Shown one piece after another: positions 24,526 through 33,719 of a DNA stretch of 64,000 nucleotides. The stretch is taken from NCBI GenBank assembly GCA_947459215.1, contig CANHCQ010000002.1, positions 124,001 through 188,000 of the forward strand, read 5' to 3'. The position numbers were made by a program, and so were the translations under genes. The notes beneath the pieces are model-generated. The model ran no database searches. It was not told the origin of the DNA and worked only from the letters and a program-made list of their open reading frames with translations. Every line of letters begins with the position of its first letter. Position 1 is the first letter of the stretch. The stretch comes from Phycisphaerales bacterium. Lineage in GTDB: Bacteria > Planctomycetota > Phycisphaerae > Phycisphaerales > UBA1924.

Positions 24526-24556
24526 CACTTGCAGCACCGGTTGCGAAGTGGCACCC
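24526..24556 (+). repeat. Structured palindromic repeat, family A copy 4 (degenerate)
   Basis: CACTTGCAGCACCGG followed by TTGCGAAGTGGCACCC. It keeps the outer CACT/AGTG pair and the GGCACCC flank, but the core is shortened. It lies between the DUF1844 gene and sdhC. Confidence 0.45.
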
Positions 24557-24666
24557 GGCGTTGGGTCTGGGCACCCGGTGGGGTTGATGCAGCTACCATG
24601 CGATGAAGGCCGCCGGGTTTCGCGGTTCTCGCGGAGGCTGGGCGCGGCCGGAGAAGGATTCTGCGC

Positions 24667-25581
24667 GTGAGCCACAGCGTTGCCGCCGCCCCGGACCAGT
24701 CATTTCTGGACAAGAACTATTTTCTTATCCGTCGCCTGCACTCTCTGACGGGGATTGTGCCGATCGGTGTGTTTTTGATTGCGCACCTGGTGACGAACTC
24801 ATCCGCGGCGTGGGGAGCCTTTGCGCTGCGTGAGCAGTTGCCTGGGGTGAATGCGACCGCGGATAAGGGGCTGGCGTACTTCTGGAAAGAGGTGATGTGG
24901 ATCAACACGCAGATCCCGCATCTGCTGCTGATCGAGATCACTCTGTGGGCGTCGATCGCGTTTCACTCGGTCTTCGGCGTGTACTTCGCGATGAGCGGGA
25001 AGTCGAACACGAACCGGTACTCGTACCAGAGCAACTGGCGTTACTCGCTCCAGCGGATCAGCGGGTACATCGGCATTCTGTTTATCTTCTATCACGTGGC
25101 GACGCTGCGTTGGGGCTGGACGTTTCTGGTCCCTGGCGGGACGAAGTGGAGCGCGGAGTTTGCGGGGTCGACGCTTGCGGCGGCGATCCAGGGGTCGGAG
25201 AACGGATACACCTTTGGTGGCGTGCTCGTGACGCTGCTGTACTTCCTCGGCGTGACGATGCTGGTTTACCACTTTGCGAACGGGCTGTGGACGGCGGCGA
25301 TCACGTGGGGGATCACGATCTCGGCGGCGGCGCAGCGGCGGTGGGGGTATGTGTGCGCAGGCCTGGGGGCGGCGCTGATGGTGATGGGCTGGGTTTCGAT
25401 CCTGGTGTTTGCCGTGGTGAACCCGGGGTTGACGCGGGAATTGGAAGAAGGGCTGCAGAAGGGGCATTCGTCGCTGGTGGAACCGTCCGGAAATGAGCGG
25501 CTGGCACGTGCCGTGCGGCACGACGACGAACTGGTGGTTGGCGGGATGAATCTCAACAGCAATCGGACATCGAAGGAGTAA
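24667..25581 (+). CDS. sdhC: Succinate dehydrogenase cytochrome b558 subunit
   Basis: Membrane anchor of complex II that binds haem b and quinone. GTG start at 24667 with GGAGAAGGA upstream; 304 residues, longer than the usual 200-260 because of a polar C-terminal tail. Five membrane helices: RRLHSLTGIVPIGVFLIAHL with the first haem His, PHLLLIEITLWASIAFHSVF, ISGYIGILFIFYHVATLRWG, GVLVTLLYFLGVTMLVYHFA and YVCAGLGAALMVMGWVSILV. The conserved His residues in helices 1, 2, 3 and 4 match the two-haem Bacillus/Wolinella-type enzyme, so no sdhD is expected. sdhA follows after 3 bases. Confidence 0.92.
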   Translation: MSHSVAAAPDQSFLDKNYFLIRRLHSLTGIVPIGVFLIAHLVTNSSAAWGAFALREQLPGVNATADKGLAYFWKEVMWINTQIPHLLLIEITLWASIAFHSVFGVYFAMSGKSNTNRYSYQSNWRYSLQRISGYIGILFIFYHVATLRWGWTFLVPGGTKWSAEFAGSTLAAAIQGSENGYTFGGVLVTLLYFLGVTMLVYHFANGLWTAAITWGITISAAAQRRWGYVCAGLGAALMVMGWVSILVFAVVNPGLTRELEEGLQKGHSSLVEPSGNERLARAVRHDDELVVGGMNLNSNRTSKE

Positions 25582-25584
25582 ACG

Positions 25585-27534
25585 ATGTCTCAGCATCGAG
25601 TCATTGTCGTCGGAGGCGGGTTGGCTGGCTTGAGCGCGTCGGTGCGGATCGCCGAGGCGGGGCTGCCGGTGGACCTGTTCTCCCTCGTCCCCGTCAAGCG
25701 CTCCCACAGCGTCTGCGCCCAAGGCGGAATCAACGCCTGCAACGAGGTCGCACGCCAGCAGGGCTTCAGCGAGTACGAGCACTTCGACGAGACCATTTAC
25801 GGCGGCGACTTCCTGGCCGATCAGCACCCGGTGCTGGAGATGGCGAACTGGGCGCCCAAGATCATTGATCTTTTGGATCGCATGGGCGTGCCGTTCAATC
25901 GCACGAGCGAGGGCAACCGCGACCTGCGACTGTTCGGCGGCTCGCTCTTCAAGCGGACGCACTTCGCCGGCGCGACGACGGGTCAGCAGCTCATCTACGC
26001 CCTCGACGAGCAGGTGCGTCGCTACGAGGCCGAGGGCAAGGTCAACAAGTACGAGTTCTGGGAGTTCCTGGGACCGATCATCCACGAAGGGCGTGCGGTC
26101 GGCATCGTCGCTCAGGACATGCGGACGATGCAGATCCGCTCGTTCCGGGCGGACGCGGTGGTGATGGCCACCGGCGGCTGCGGCTTGGTCTACGGCAAGA
26201 GCACGATGAGCGTGATGTGCACCGGCGCCGCGGCGGCGCGGTGCTTCCGCGCGGGCGCGTGGTACGGCAACCCGGAAATGATCCAGGTGCACCCGACGGC
26301 GATCCCGGGCGCCGACAAGCTGCGGCTGATGAGCGAGTCGGCTCGCGGCGAGGGCGGACGGGTCTGGGTGCCCAAGAAGGCGAAGGACCCGCGCGATCCC
26401 AAGCAGATTCCTGAGAGCGAGCGTTGGTATTTCTTGGAAGAGAAGTATCCGGCGTACGGCAACATCGTGCCGCGAGATATCGCGACGCGCGAGATCTTCG
26501 ATGTGTGCGTGAACATGGGTCTGGGCGTCGGGGGCGAGAATCAGGTCTACCTGGATCTCACGCACCGCGACCCGGACTACCTGACGCGGAAGCTCGGCGG
26601 CATTCTCGAGATCTACGAGAAGTTCGTGGGCGACGACCCGCGCTTCACGCCCATGAAGATCTTCCCGGCGGTGCACTACTCGATGGGCGGCTTGTGGACG
26701 ACGTACACGAAGGGGAGTTACAACCCGGGGACGGCGTTGCCCAAGCACAAGAGCGGGTCGCCGGCGCCTCTCGACGCCAAGGTCGGGCTGGGCATGCAGC
26801 TCGGCGCGCCGAACAACTCGATGACCAACATCCCGGGGCTGTACGCGTTCGGCGAGGTGAACTTCGCGTACCACGGCGCGAACCGGCTGGGTGCGAACGC
26901 GCTGTTGTCGTGCATCTTCGACGGGCTGTTCTGCGGCGTGTCGGTGTTCAATTACGTGAAGAACGAGGCCCCCGGCAAGGCGCCGGCGGAGGGGCTGGCG
27001 TCGGGCGCGTTCGACGAGAGCGTGAGCCGCGAGACGGCGCGGATGAAGTCGCTGGTGGACTCCGCGTCGGCAGGGGCCAGTGACCCGGCGACGAATCCGT
27101 ACGCGATCGGTAAGGAGCTCGGCGACGAGATGACCGCGGCGTGCACCGTGGTGCGCACCGAGACCCGCGTGAAGCAGTGCCTGACGAAGATCGCGGAGCT
27201 GAAGGATCGCTACGCGAAGGTGAAGCTCTCCGACGCGGCGGGCTGGACGAATCAATCGTTCAGCTACGCGCGTGCGGTGGGCGACATGTTGGCAGTGGCG
27301 GAGGCGATCGCGCTTGGTTCGCTGGAGCGGCGCGAGAGCCGCGGGGCGCATTACCGGTCGGACTACCCGGACCGCAACGACGCAGAGTTCATGAAGACGT
27401 CGCTGGCGAAGCACGAGGCGGGCAAGACGACGCTGGAGTTTGTGCCGATCGATGCCAGCCTGGTGGCGCCGACGGCGCGGACGTACGGCAAGAAGGACAC
27501 GAAGAAGCCGGAGATGGCGGCGGCGGCGAGCTAA
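25585..27534 (+). CDS. sdhA: Succinate dehydrogenase flavoprotein subunit
   Basis: Catalytic subunit that oxidises succinate to fumarate. 649 residues. The FAD-binding start HRVIVVGGGLAGLSASVRIA and the covalent-FAD His in RSHSVCAQGGINACNE are clear. Other blocks: TGQQLIYALDEQVRRYEAEG, ADAVVMATGGCGLVYGKSTM, GEGGRVWVPKKAKDPRDP, the capping/active-site region AVHYSMGGLWTTY, and GLYAFGEVNFAYHGANRLGA. The motif set is that of the type B (B. subtilis-like) enzyme. Sits between sdhC (3-base gap) and sdhB (48-base gap), in the order C-A-B. A short C-rich patch at about 25680-25880 contrasts with the G-rich plus strand around it. Confidence 0.96.
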   Translation: MSQHRVIVVGGGLAGLSASVRIAEAGLPVDLFSLVPVKRSHSVCAQGGINACNEVARQQGFSEYEHFDETIYGGDFLADQHPVLEMANWAPKIIDLLDRMGVPFNRTSEGNRDLRLFGGSLFKRTHFAGATTGQQLIYALDEQVRRYEAEGKVNKYEFWEFLGPIIHEGRAVGIVAQDMRTMQIRSFRADAVVMATGGCGLVYGKSTMSVMCTGAAAARCFRAGAWYGNPEMIQVHPTAIPGADKLRLMSESARGEGGRVWVPKKAKDPRDPKQIPESERWYFLEEKYPAYGNIVPRDIATREIFDVCVNMGLGVGGENQVYLDLTHRDPDYLTRKLGGILEIYEKFVGDDPRFTPMKIFPAVHYSMGGLWTTYTKGSYNPGTALPKHKSGSPAPLDAKVGLGMQLGAPNNSMTNIPGLYAFGEVNFAYHGANRLGANALLSCIFDGLFCGVSVFNYVKNEAPGKAPAEGLASGAFDESVSRETARMKSLVDSASAGASDPATNPYAIGKELGDEMTAACTVVRTETRVKQCLTKIAELKDRYAKVKLSDAAGWTNQSFSYARAVGDMLAVAEAIALGSLERRESRGAHYRSDYPDRNDAEFMKTSLAKHEAGKTTLEFVPIDASLVAPTARTYGKKDTKKPEMAAAAS

Positions 27535-27582
27535 GGGTGGCCTAGGGCAGTTCGACGGACGATTACGAAAAGAGCACTATCC

Positions 27583-28464
27583 ATGATCTCCACACTTGCT
27601 CCAACTGGTACCGCTCCCGCCTCCGGCATGACCGAGGCGTCGCGTCGGCGTGCGATGGCGAAGGCCAATCGCGTGGTGACGTTCCGCATCAAGCGCTGCG
27701 ACGGGCCGGGGAAGGCCTCGTACTGGCAGGACTTCAAGGTCACGGTGCCCAAGAACGCAAACGTGATCTCGTGTCTGCAGCAGATCGCGGCCAACCCGGT
27801 GACGGCGGACGGCAAGCCGTCGACGCCGGTGGTGTGGGATTCGGGCTGCCTCGAAGAGGTGTGCGGCGCGTGCACGATGGTGATCAACGGCAAGGTGCGG
27901 CAATCGTGCTCGTGCCTCATCGATGATTACGCCCCCAACGAGGGCGACGTGATGACGCTCGAGCCGATGAGCAAGTTCCCGGTCGTGCGGGATCTGTGGG
28001 TTGACCGCTCGCGGCTGTTCCACAATCTCAAGCGCGTGCAGGCGTGGGTGCCGATCGACGGGACCTACAACCTCGGAGCCGGGCCCAAGGAAACGCCGGC
28101 GAGCCAGGCGACGCACTACGTGCTGAGCACCTGCATGTCCTGCGGCTGCTGTCTCGAGGCGTGCCCGCAGTTCAACGAGATCCCGGACCAGGGCTCGAAA
28201 GAAGCCAACGAGGCGGCGTGGAACTCGGCGTTCATCGGGGCCCACGCGATCAGCCAGGCACGCTTGTTCAATGCCCACGAGACCGGCAAGGAACTCAAGG
28301 AAGAACGCCTTGACGTGCTCATGGGCACCGGCGGCGTGAACGACTGCGGCAACGCGCAGAACTGCGTGAAGGTGTGCCCGAAGCACATCCCGCTGACGGA
28401 GTCGATCGCGGTGATCGGGCGGCAGGTGACGTTCCACGCGATTGCGAAGTTCTTCAGGGGTTGA
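27583..28464 (+). CDS. sdhB: Succinate dehydrogenase iron-sulfur subunit
   Basis: Carries electrons from SdhA to quinone in SdhC. 293 residues. The plant-type 2Fe-2S ligands are in DSGCLEEVCGACTMVINGK with the last Cys in RQSCSCLI. The C-terminal ferredoxin domain has STCMSCGCCLEACPQFNEIP and CGNAQNCVKVCPKHIPL for the 4Fe-4S and 3Fe-4S centres. The N-terminus has about 25 extra Ala/Thr-rich residues before VVTFRIKRCDGPG; a start at the ATG in GMTEASRRRAMAKANR is possible. A TACACCG palindrome follows within 30 bases and could be a terminator-like hairpin or an operator. Confidence 0.95.
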   Translation: MISTLAPTGTAPASGMTEASRRRAMAKANRVVTFRIKRCDGPGKASYWQDFKVTVPKNANVISCLQQIAANPVTADGKPSTPVVWDSGCLEEVCGACTMVINGKVRQSCSCLIDDYAPNEGDVMTLEPMSKFPVVRDLWVDRSRLFHNLKRVQAWVPIDGTYNLGAGPKETPASQATHYVLSTCMSCGCCLEACPQFNEIPDQGSKEANEAAWNSAFIGAHAISQARLFNAHETGKELKEERLDVLMGTGGVNDCGNAQNCVKVCPKHIPLTESIAVIGRQVTFHAIAKFFRG

Positions 28465-28491
28465 GCGCCGGGCGGATCGGCGGTGCTGAAG

Positions 28492-28522
28492 TACACCGCC
28501 GCCGGTGTATCCGGTTACACCG
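28492..28522 (+). promoter_or_regulatory. Three TACACCG half-sites upstream of gltB
   Basis: TACACCG (28492-28498), its complement CGGTGTA (28503-28509), and TACACCG again (28516-28522). The first two form a 7-bp inverted repeat. GTTACA (28514-28519) followed 17 bases on by GAGAAT could be a promoter overlapped by the sites. Could be a regulator-binding site for gltB; inference only. Confidence 0.4.
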
Positions 28523-28591
28523 CATTTACATTCAGTGAGAATGCTGATTTTGTGCCGCTGGCGGCGCGATCTTGGTATTTTGTCGTCTGGC

Positions 28592-31500
28592 ATGAACCTC
28601 GAACTTCCTCCAGCGAGCGGCCTGTACGACCCTTCCCTTGAGCACGACGGCTGCGGCGTCGGGTTTGTCTCCCGCGTCGATGGCGTCGCGACGCACGAGA
28701 TTCTGAAGCTCGGCTTGCGGGGGGCGGCGAACCTGGCGCACCGCGGGGCCGTGAGCGCGGACGGGAGCACGGCGGACGGCGCGGGTGTGTTGACGCAGGT
28801 GCCGCGGAAGCTCTTGTGTCGTGAACTACGGGCGGCGGGTTTCTCGATCGACGAGGCGGACGTGGCGGTGGGGATGATCTTCTTCCCGCGATCGCACGCG
28901 CCGGCGCGGGAGCGCGGGCTGGCGATCGTCGAAGAGGAAGTGCGCCGGGCCGGTATCATTCAGCTCATGTGGCGCGATGTGCCGGTCGATCGTGCGGCGC
29001 TCGGCGATCAGGCTCGGGCGACGGAGCCGGCGGCGCGGCAGCTCTTGATGAAGCGGCCCCCGGGCGTGAGCGATGATGACTTCGAGCGGATGCTGTACGT
29101 CTGTCGCCGCCGCATTCAGAAGCGCGTGGCGCAGGCTGGGTGTGATCCGTTCTACCTTTGCTCGTTCAGCTCGCGGACAGTGGTGTACAAGGGCTTGGTG
29201 GCGACGCCGCAGCTGGCGGCGTATTTCCGCGATCTCGCGGATGAGGACTTCGAAACCGCGGTGTGTGTGTTCCATCAGCGGTTCAGCACGAACACGTTCC
29301 CGACGTGGTTCCTGGCGCAGCCGTTCCGGATGATCGCACACAACGGCGAGTTCAACACGCTGCGGGGCAACATCAACTGGCTGCGGGCGCGGCAAGGGTC
29401 GCTCAAGAGCGAGCTGTTCGGCGAGGCCTTGGCGGACCTGCTGCCGGTGGTGAACGCGAACGACAGCGACTCGGCGACGTTTGACCGGGTGTTTGAGTTG
29501 CTCACGATGTCGGGGCGCGATCCGCTGCGGGTGCTCATGATGATGGTTCCTGAAGCGCACCAGAGCGTGGTGGACCTGAGCCCGGATGTGCGGGCGATGC
29601 ACGAGTACAACTCGACGCTGATGGAGCCGTGGGACGGTCCGGCGGCGCTGGTGTTCTGCGATGGCCGCGTTGCGGCGGCGGCGCTCGATCGCAATGGCCT
29701 GCGGCCGATGCGATATTGGGTGACGAGTGATGGGCTGGTCGTGGCGGGATCGGAGGCGGGGATCCTGCCGCTGGATCCGGCGAAGGTGGTGGAGAAGGGG
29801 AAGCTGGCGCCGGGCGGGATTTTCGCGGTGGAGATGGCGAAGGACGGCGTGGGGGGCCGCGTGCTGCACAGCCGCGAGATCAAGGAGGGGGTGTCGAAGT
29901 CGCTGCCGTTCGGGAGGTGGCTTCAAGAGAACCGGGTGCGGGCGGAGGCGGCGCAGATTCCGGCCGAGTTGGCGACGCGGAACGACGCGGTGGTTACGCC
30001 CGAAGAGTTGGTGCGACTGCAGCGAGCGTTCGGCTACGGCAAGGAGGATTTGGATCGCATCCTCGGCCCGATGAGCGCCGACGGGAAGCCGCCGATCGGG
30101 TCGATGGGTGATGACACGCCGATCGCGGTGTTGTCCGCGAAGCCGCAGTCGCTGTATCGGTCGTTCAAGCAGCGGTTCGCGCAGGTGACGAACCCGCCGA
30201 TCGACTCGATCCGCGAAGAGACGATCATGTCGATCCAGTCGGCGGTGGGGCGGCGTGGGAACTTGCTGGAGGATGCGCCGGAGGCGGCGCGGCTGATCCG
30301 GTTTCCGTCGCCATTGATCTCGGGCGCGGAGCTGGCGTGGCTGTGCGGGCGTGAGGAGGATGGGTTCCCGTCGGTAGTGATCGACGCGGTGTTCGACCGG
30401 GAGACAGGCCCGGAAGCGATGGAGCCGGCGCTGCAGCGGGTGTGCGCCGAGGCGGAGGCGGCGGTGGACCGCGGAGCGTCGCTGATCGTCGTGTCAGACC
30501 GCGCGGTCTGCGCCGAGAAGGTGGCGATCCCGATGCTGCTCGCGGTGTCGGCGGTGCAGCAGCACCTGATCCGCACGGGTAAGCGGTTGCTCTGTTCGAT
30601 CATCGCGGATGCCGGAGACGTGCGCGAGGATCATCACCTGGCGTGCCTGCTGGGCTTCGGTGCGACGCTCATTCACCCTCGCTTGGCGCTCGCCACAGTG
30701 GAGGCACTCGCCAAGTCAGAGGGGCGCGACGTGGCGGCGGCGGTGAAGAACTACCGCAAGGCCGCGGAGTCGGGGATCCTTAAGATCATGGCGAAGATGG
30801 GCATCGCGGTGCTGCACAGCTACCGCGGGGCGCAGCTCTTTGAGGTGATCGGCGTTGCCAAGCGGGTGATCGATCAGTATTTCGAGAGCACGCCGGGGCG
30901 GCTGGGCGGGATGGAACTGGGGCACATCGCGGCGGATCAGATCGCGTTTCACGATGAGGGGTTTGGCTCCGAACCGTCGGCGGACGCAGGCCTGCCGGAT
31001 CGCGGCATCTACCGCTTCCGCAAGGGCGCGGAGCATCACACCAACGCGCCCGAGGTGTTTACCGCGCTGCACAAGGCCGTGAAGTCGCAATCGCGCGAGG
31101 CGTTCGACGAGTATGCGCGGCGGGCCGATGCTGAGCCGGCGGCGCGGATTCGGGATCTCTTGCGATACAAGAAGTCGGACACGCCGGTGCCGTTGGACGA
31201 GGTGGAGCCAGCGGCGGCGATCGTGCAACGGTTCACCACGCAGGCGATGAGCCACGGCTCGCTGTCGCGTGAGGCCCACGAGCTGGTGTCGGTCGCCATG
31301 AATCGGCTGGGCGGGCGGAGCAATTCGGGCGAGGGCGGTGAGGATCCGGCGCGGTTCAACCGGTACACGGTGCGGGAATTGCCGCAGCTCAAGACGCGGT
31401 ACAAGAGCTCGTGGATGCCGGAGGAAGAGGACTGGGGCAACAGCACCATCAAGCAGGTGTCAACGGCACGGTTCGGCGTGACGCCGCTGTACCTCGTGGC

Positions 31501-33211
31501 GGCCTCGGAACTTGAGATCAAGATGGCGCAGGGCGCCAAGCCTGGCGAAGGCGGGCAGATCCCGGGTTTCAAGGTGAGTGAAGAGATCGGAGAGCTTCGG
31601 CGTGCGGCACCGGGGACGACGCTGATCTCGCCGCCGCCGCACCATGACATTTATTCGATCGAGGATTTGGCGCAGCTCATCTACGACCTCAAGCGGGTGA
31701 ACCGCTTGGCGCGGATCTGTGTGAAGCTGGTCTCGACGATCGGCGTGGGCACGATCGCGGCGGGCGTGGCGAAGGCGTACGCGGACACGATCCAGATCTC
31801 GGGGCACGAGGGCGGGACGGGGGCGTCGCCCTTGTCGTCGATCAAGCACTCGGGCATGCCGTGGGAACTGGGGCTCGCGGAAACGCAGCAGGTGCTGGTC
31901 AAGAACGGTCTGCGTGGTCGCGTGCGGCTGCGGGTGGACGGTGGCTTGCGAACCGGGCGGGATGTGGTGATGGCGGCGTTGCTTGGCGCGGAGGAGTACG
32001 GCTTCGGCACATCCGCGCTGCTCGCGGTCGGCTGCGTGATGGCGCGCCAGTGTCACTCCAACACCTGCCCCGTCGGGATCGCGACGCAGCGGGAGGATCT
32101 GCGCGCGAAGTTCCCCGGCAAGCCGGAGCACCTGATCTCGTACATGCTGTACATCGCGGAGCAGGTGCGGATGATTCTGGCGGAGATGGGTTGCCGCTCG
32201 CTGGATGAGATTGTCGGGCGGACCGACCTCTTGGAGGAGCGTCGCGAGGTGACGCTGCCACGGTGCGCGGGGTTGGAACTGAGCGGGCTCTTGGCGGCGC
32301 CGGTGCGGTATCAGGTCGGTGAGCGCGGCGACGCGACGGTGGCGCTGCGGCAGACGACGCCGGCAAACGTGCGGCCGGAGACGGAGATGCCGCTGGACGA
32401 GCGGCTGCTGTCGGAGGCGTGGCCGATCATCTCGGCGGGCGGGCGGTTTGTGCGAACGTACGCGATCGGGAACTGGGACCGGACGGTGGGGGCCAGGTTG
32501 GCGGGCGAGATCGCGCGGCTGCGCGGTGAGGCGGGCTTTGAAGCGGGCACGATCGACGCGACGTTCCGCGGCACGGCCGGGCAGAGCTTCGGCGCGTTCT
32601 GCACGGCCGGAATGCGGCTGACGCTGCGGGGTGATGCCCAGGACTACGTGGGCAAGAGCATGCACGCGGGGACGATTGTGATCGCCCAGCCGAAGGAATG
32701 TCCGGTGGAGTCGCACCTGACGACGATCGTGGGGAACACGGTTTTGTACGGCGCGACCGGCGGCGAGCTGTTCATCGCGGGACGAGCGGGAGAGCGGTTC
32801 TGCGTGCGGAATTCCGGTGCATTGGCGATCGCCGAAGGCTGCGGCGATCACGGATGCGAGTACATGACCGGCGGCACGGTCGTGCTGCTGGGCGTATTCG
32901 GCCGCAACTTTGGTGCGGGCATGTCCGGCGGTGAGGCGTTTGTGCTCGACCTGCACGGGCATCTGCCGGAGCTGGCGAACCGCGAGATGATCGAGATGAA
33001 GAGGGTGGCTGCGGGGCCGGAGGCGGATCGGCTGCGCGGCTTGATCGAGCGGCATGAGCGCGAGACGGGCAGTGCGCGGGCGCGCGCGATTCTGGAGACG
33101 TGGAACGATGCGCTGCCAACGTTCTGGCGAGTGACGCCAAAGATCGCGGTCGCTGCGGCGCCGGAGGTCGTGGTGGTGAAGCCGGGGGCGCGGGAGGCTG
33201 CGAAGGCGTGA
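28592..33211 (+). CDS. gltB: Glutamate synthase large subunit
   Basis: Makes glutamate from 2-oxoglutarate and glutamine-derived ammonia. The ATG at 28592 gives 1539 residues. The class II amidotransferase nucleophile is the Cys in EHDGCGVGFVSRVDG after a 20-residue propeptide, with the usual FHQRFSTNTFPTWFLAQPF and AHNGEFNTLRGN. The central domain follows, then the FMN synthase domain with SNSGEGGEDPARFN, AQGAKPGEGGQIPG and ISPPPHHDIYSIEDL. The 3Fe-4S Cys are in CVMARQCHSNTCPVGIATQ. The C-terminal beta-helix (GXXG repeats) begins near TAGQSFGAF. No gltD is adjacent, so the reductant (ferredoxin or a distant GltD) cannot be told. The stop abuts the stop of the convergent small gene. Confidence 0.95.
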   Translation: MNLELPPASGLYDPSLEHDGCGVGFVSRVDGVATHEILKLGLRGAANLAHRGAVSADGSTADGAGVLTQVPRKLLCRELRAAGFSIDEADVAVGMIFFPRSHAPARERGLAIVEEEVRRAGIIQLMWRDVPVDRAALGDQARATEPAARQLLMKRPPGVSDDDFERMLYVCRRRIQKRVAQAGCDPFYLCSFSSRTVVYKGLVATPQLAAYFRDLADEDFETAVCVFHQRFSTNTFPTWFLAQPFRMIAHNGEFNTLRGNINWLRARQGSLKSELFGEALADLLPVVNANDSDSATFDRVFELLTMSGRDPLRVLMMMVPEAHQSVVDLSPDVRAMHEYNSTLMEPWDGPAALVFCDGRVAAAALDRNGLRPMRYWVTSDGLVVAGSEAGILPLDPAKVVEKGKLAPGGIFAVEMAKDGVGGRVLHSREIKEGVSKSLPFGRWLQENRVRAEAAQIPAELATRNDAVVTPEELVRLQRAFGYGKEDLDRILGPMSADGKPPIGSMGDDTPIAVLSAKPQSLYRSFKQRFAQVTNPPIDSIREETIMSIQSAVGRRGNLLEDAPEAARLIRFPSPLISGAELAWLCGREEDGFPSVVIDAVFDRETGPEAMEPALQRVCAEAEAAVDRGASLIVVSDRAVCAEKVAIPMLLAVSAVQQHLIRTGKRLLCSIIADAGDVREDHHLACLLGFGATLIHPRLALATVEALAKSEGRDVAAAVKNYRKAAESGILKIMAKMGIAVLHSYRGAQLFEVIGVAKRVIDQYFESTPGRLGGMELGHIAADQIAFHDEGFGSEPSADAGLPDRGIYRFRKGAEHHTNAPEVFTALHKAVKSQSREAFDEYARRADAEPAARIRDLLRYKKSDTPVPLDEVEPAAAIVQRFTTQAMSHGSLSREAHELVSVAMNRLGGRSNSGEGGEDPARFNRYTVRELPQLKTRYKSSWMPEEEDWGNSTIKQVSTARFGVTPLYLVAASELEIKMAQGAKPGEGGQIPGFKVSEEIGELRRAAPGTTLISPPPHHDIYSIEDLAQLIYDLKRVNRLARICVKLVSTIGVGTIAAGVAKAYADTIQISGHEGGTGASPLSSIKHSGMPWELGLAETQQVLVKNGLRGRVRLRVDGGLRTGRDVVMAALLGAEEYGFGTSALLAVGCVMARQCHSNTCPVGIATQREDLRAKFPGKPEHLISYMLYIAEQVRMILAEMGCRSLDEIVGRTDLLEERREVTLPRCAGLELSGLLAAPVRYQVGERGDATVALRQTTPANVRPETEMPLDERLLSEAWPIISAGGRFVRTYAIGNWDRTVGARLAGEIARLRGEAGFEAGTIDATFRGTAGQSFGAFCTAGMRLTLRGDAQDYVGKSMHAGTIVIAQPKECPVESHLTTIVGNTVLYGATGGELFIAGRAGERFCVRNSGALAIAEGCGDHGCEYMTGGTVVLLGVFGRNFGAGMSGGEAFVLDLHGHLPELANREMIEMKRVAAGPEADRLRGLIERHERETGSARARAILETWNDALPTFWRVTPKIAVAAAPEVVVVKPGAREAAKA

Positions 33212-33490
33212 TCAGCCGCTGACGTCGAGGCTGGGGCGCGGGGGTTTCTCGGCGTCGGCCTGCGCGGTCGGATTCTCTTCGTGGTCCTCGCGTGCTTCTT
33301 CCTGCGTGTTCTCGGCGATGTTCTTGACGGCGTCGGCGGCTTGGGTGGTCTCGACGGTGTCGATCCGCTCGGCCGCGTCGCGGCGGACTTCCTTCGCGTC
33401 CTTGGGTGCCTTCACGGCACGGGGCTGCAGACGTTCGGCCTGGCTGATGCCGGCGATCGACTGGGCGATGTTGGAGCCCACCGAGGACAT
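33212..33490 (-). CDS. Small conserved hypothetical protein
   Basis: A 92-residue hydrophilic protein, MSSVGSNIAQSIAGISQAER then charged, Ala/Glu/Asp-rich sequence (TQAADAVKNIAENTQEEARE), ending PRPSLDVSG. No membrane segment or known domain. I recall short proteins with the MSSVGSNIAQS-type start in other planctomycetes, but cannot name a family. It ends exactly where gltB ends, on the opposite strand, so the two stop codons abut. Its length and composition suggest a soluble, partly disordered helical protein. Function unknown. Confidence 0.6.
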   Translation of the reverse strand: MSSVGSNIAQSIAGISQAERLQPRAVKAPKDAKEVRRDAAERIDTVETTQAADAVKNIAENTQEEAREDHEENPTAQADAEKPPRPSLDVSG

Positions 33491-33669
33491 GCTTCAAGTA
33501 TCGGTTCTGGCAGGGATTGGGGAGGAGAACCTGGGGTGGTCGCGGGCTGCCGCGGTGGTTGTGTGAGGAGGTGGGGGACTGGCAAGCCGCGTCCCGTGGG
33601 GGTATTCGGACCTTGGAGAAGCGGGCTGCGACGGGCGACCGGGGGCTTTGCTGCGAGCGCGTGTGATCG

Positions 33670-33701
33670 CACTGCCCAATCTGGGAGCAGGTCGGGCAGT
33701 G
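33670..33701 (+). repeat. Structured palindromic repeat, family A copy 5
   Basis: CACTGCCC (33670-33677) pairs with GGGCAGTG (33694-33701), loop containing GGGAGCAGG; the flank GGTAAC replaces the usual GGCACCC. It lies between fabI and the small gene, both on the minus strand. Confidence 0.7.
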
Positions 33702-33719
33702 GTAACAGGACGGTTCTGA

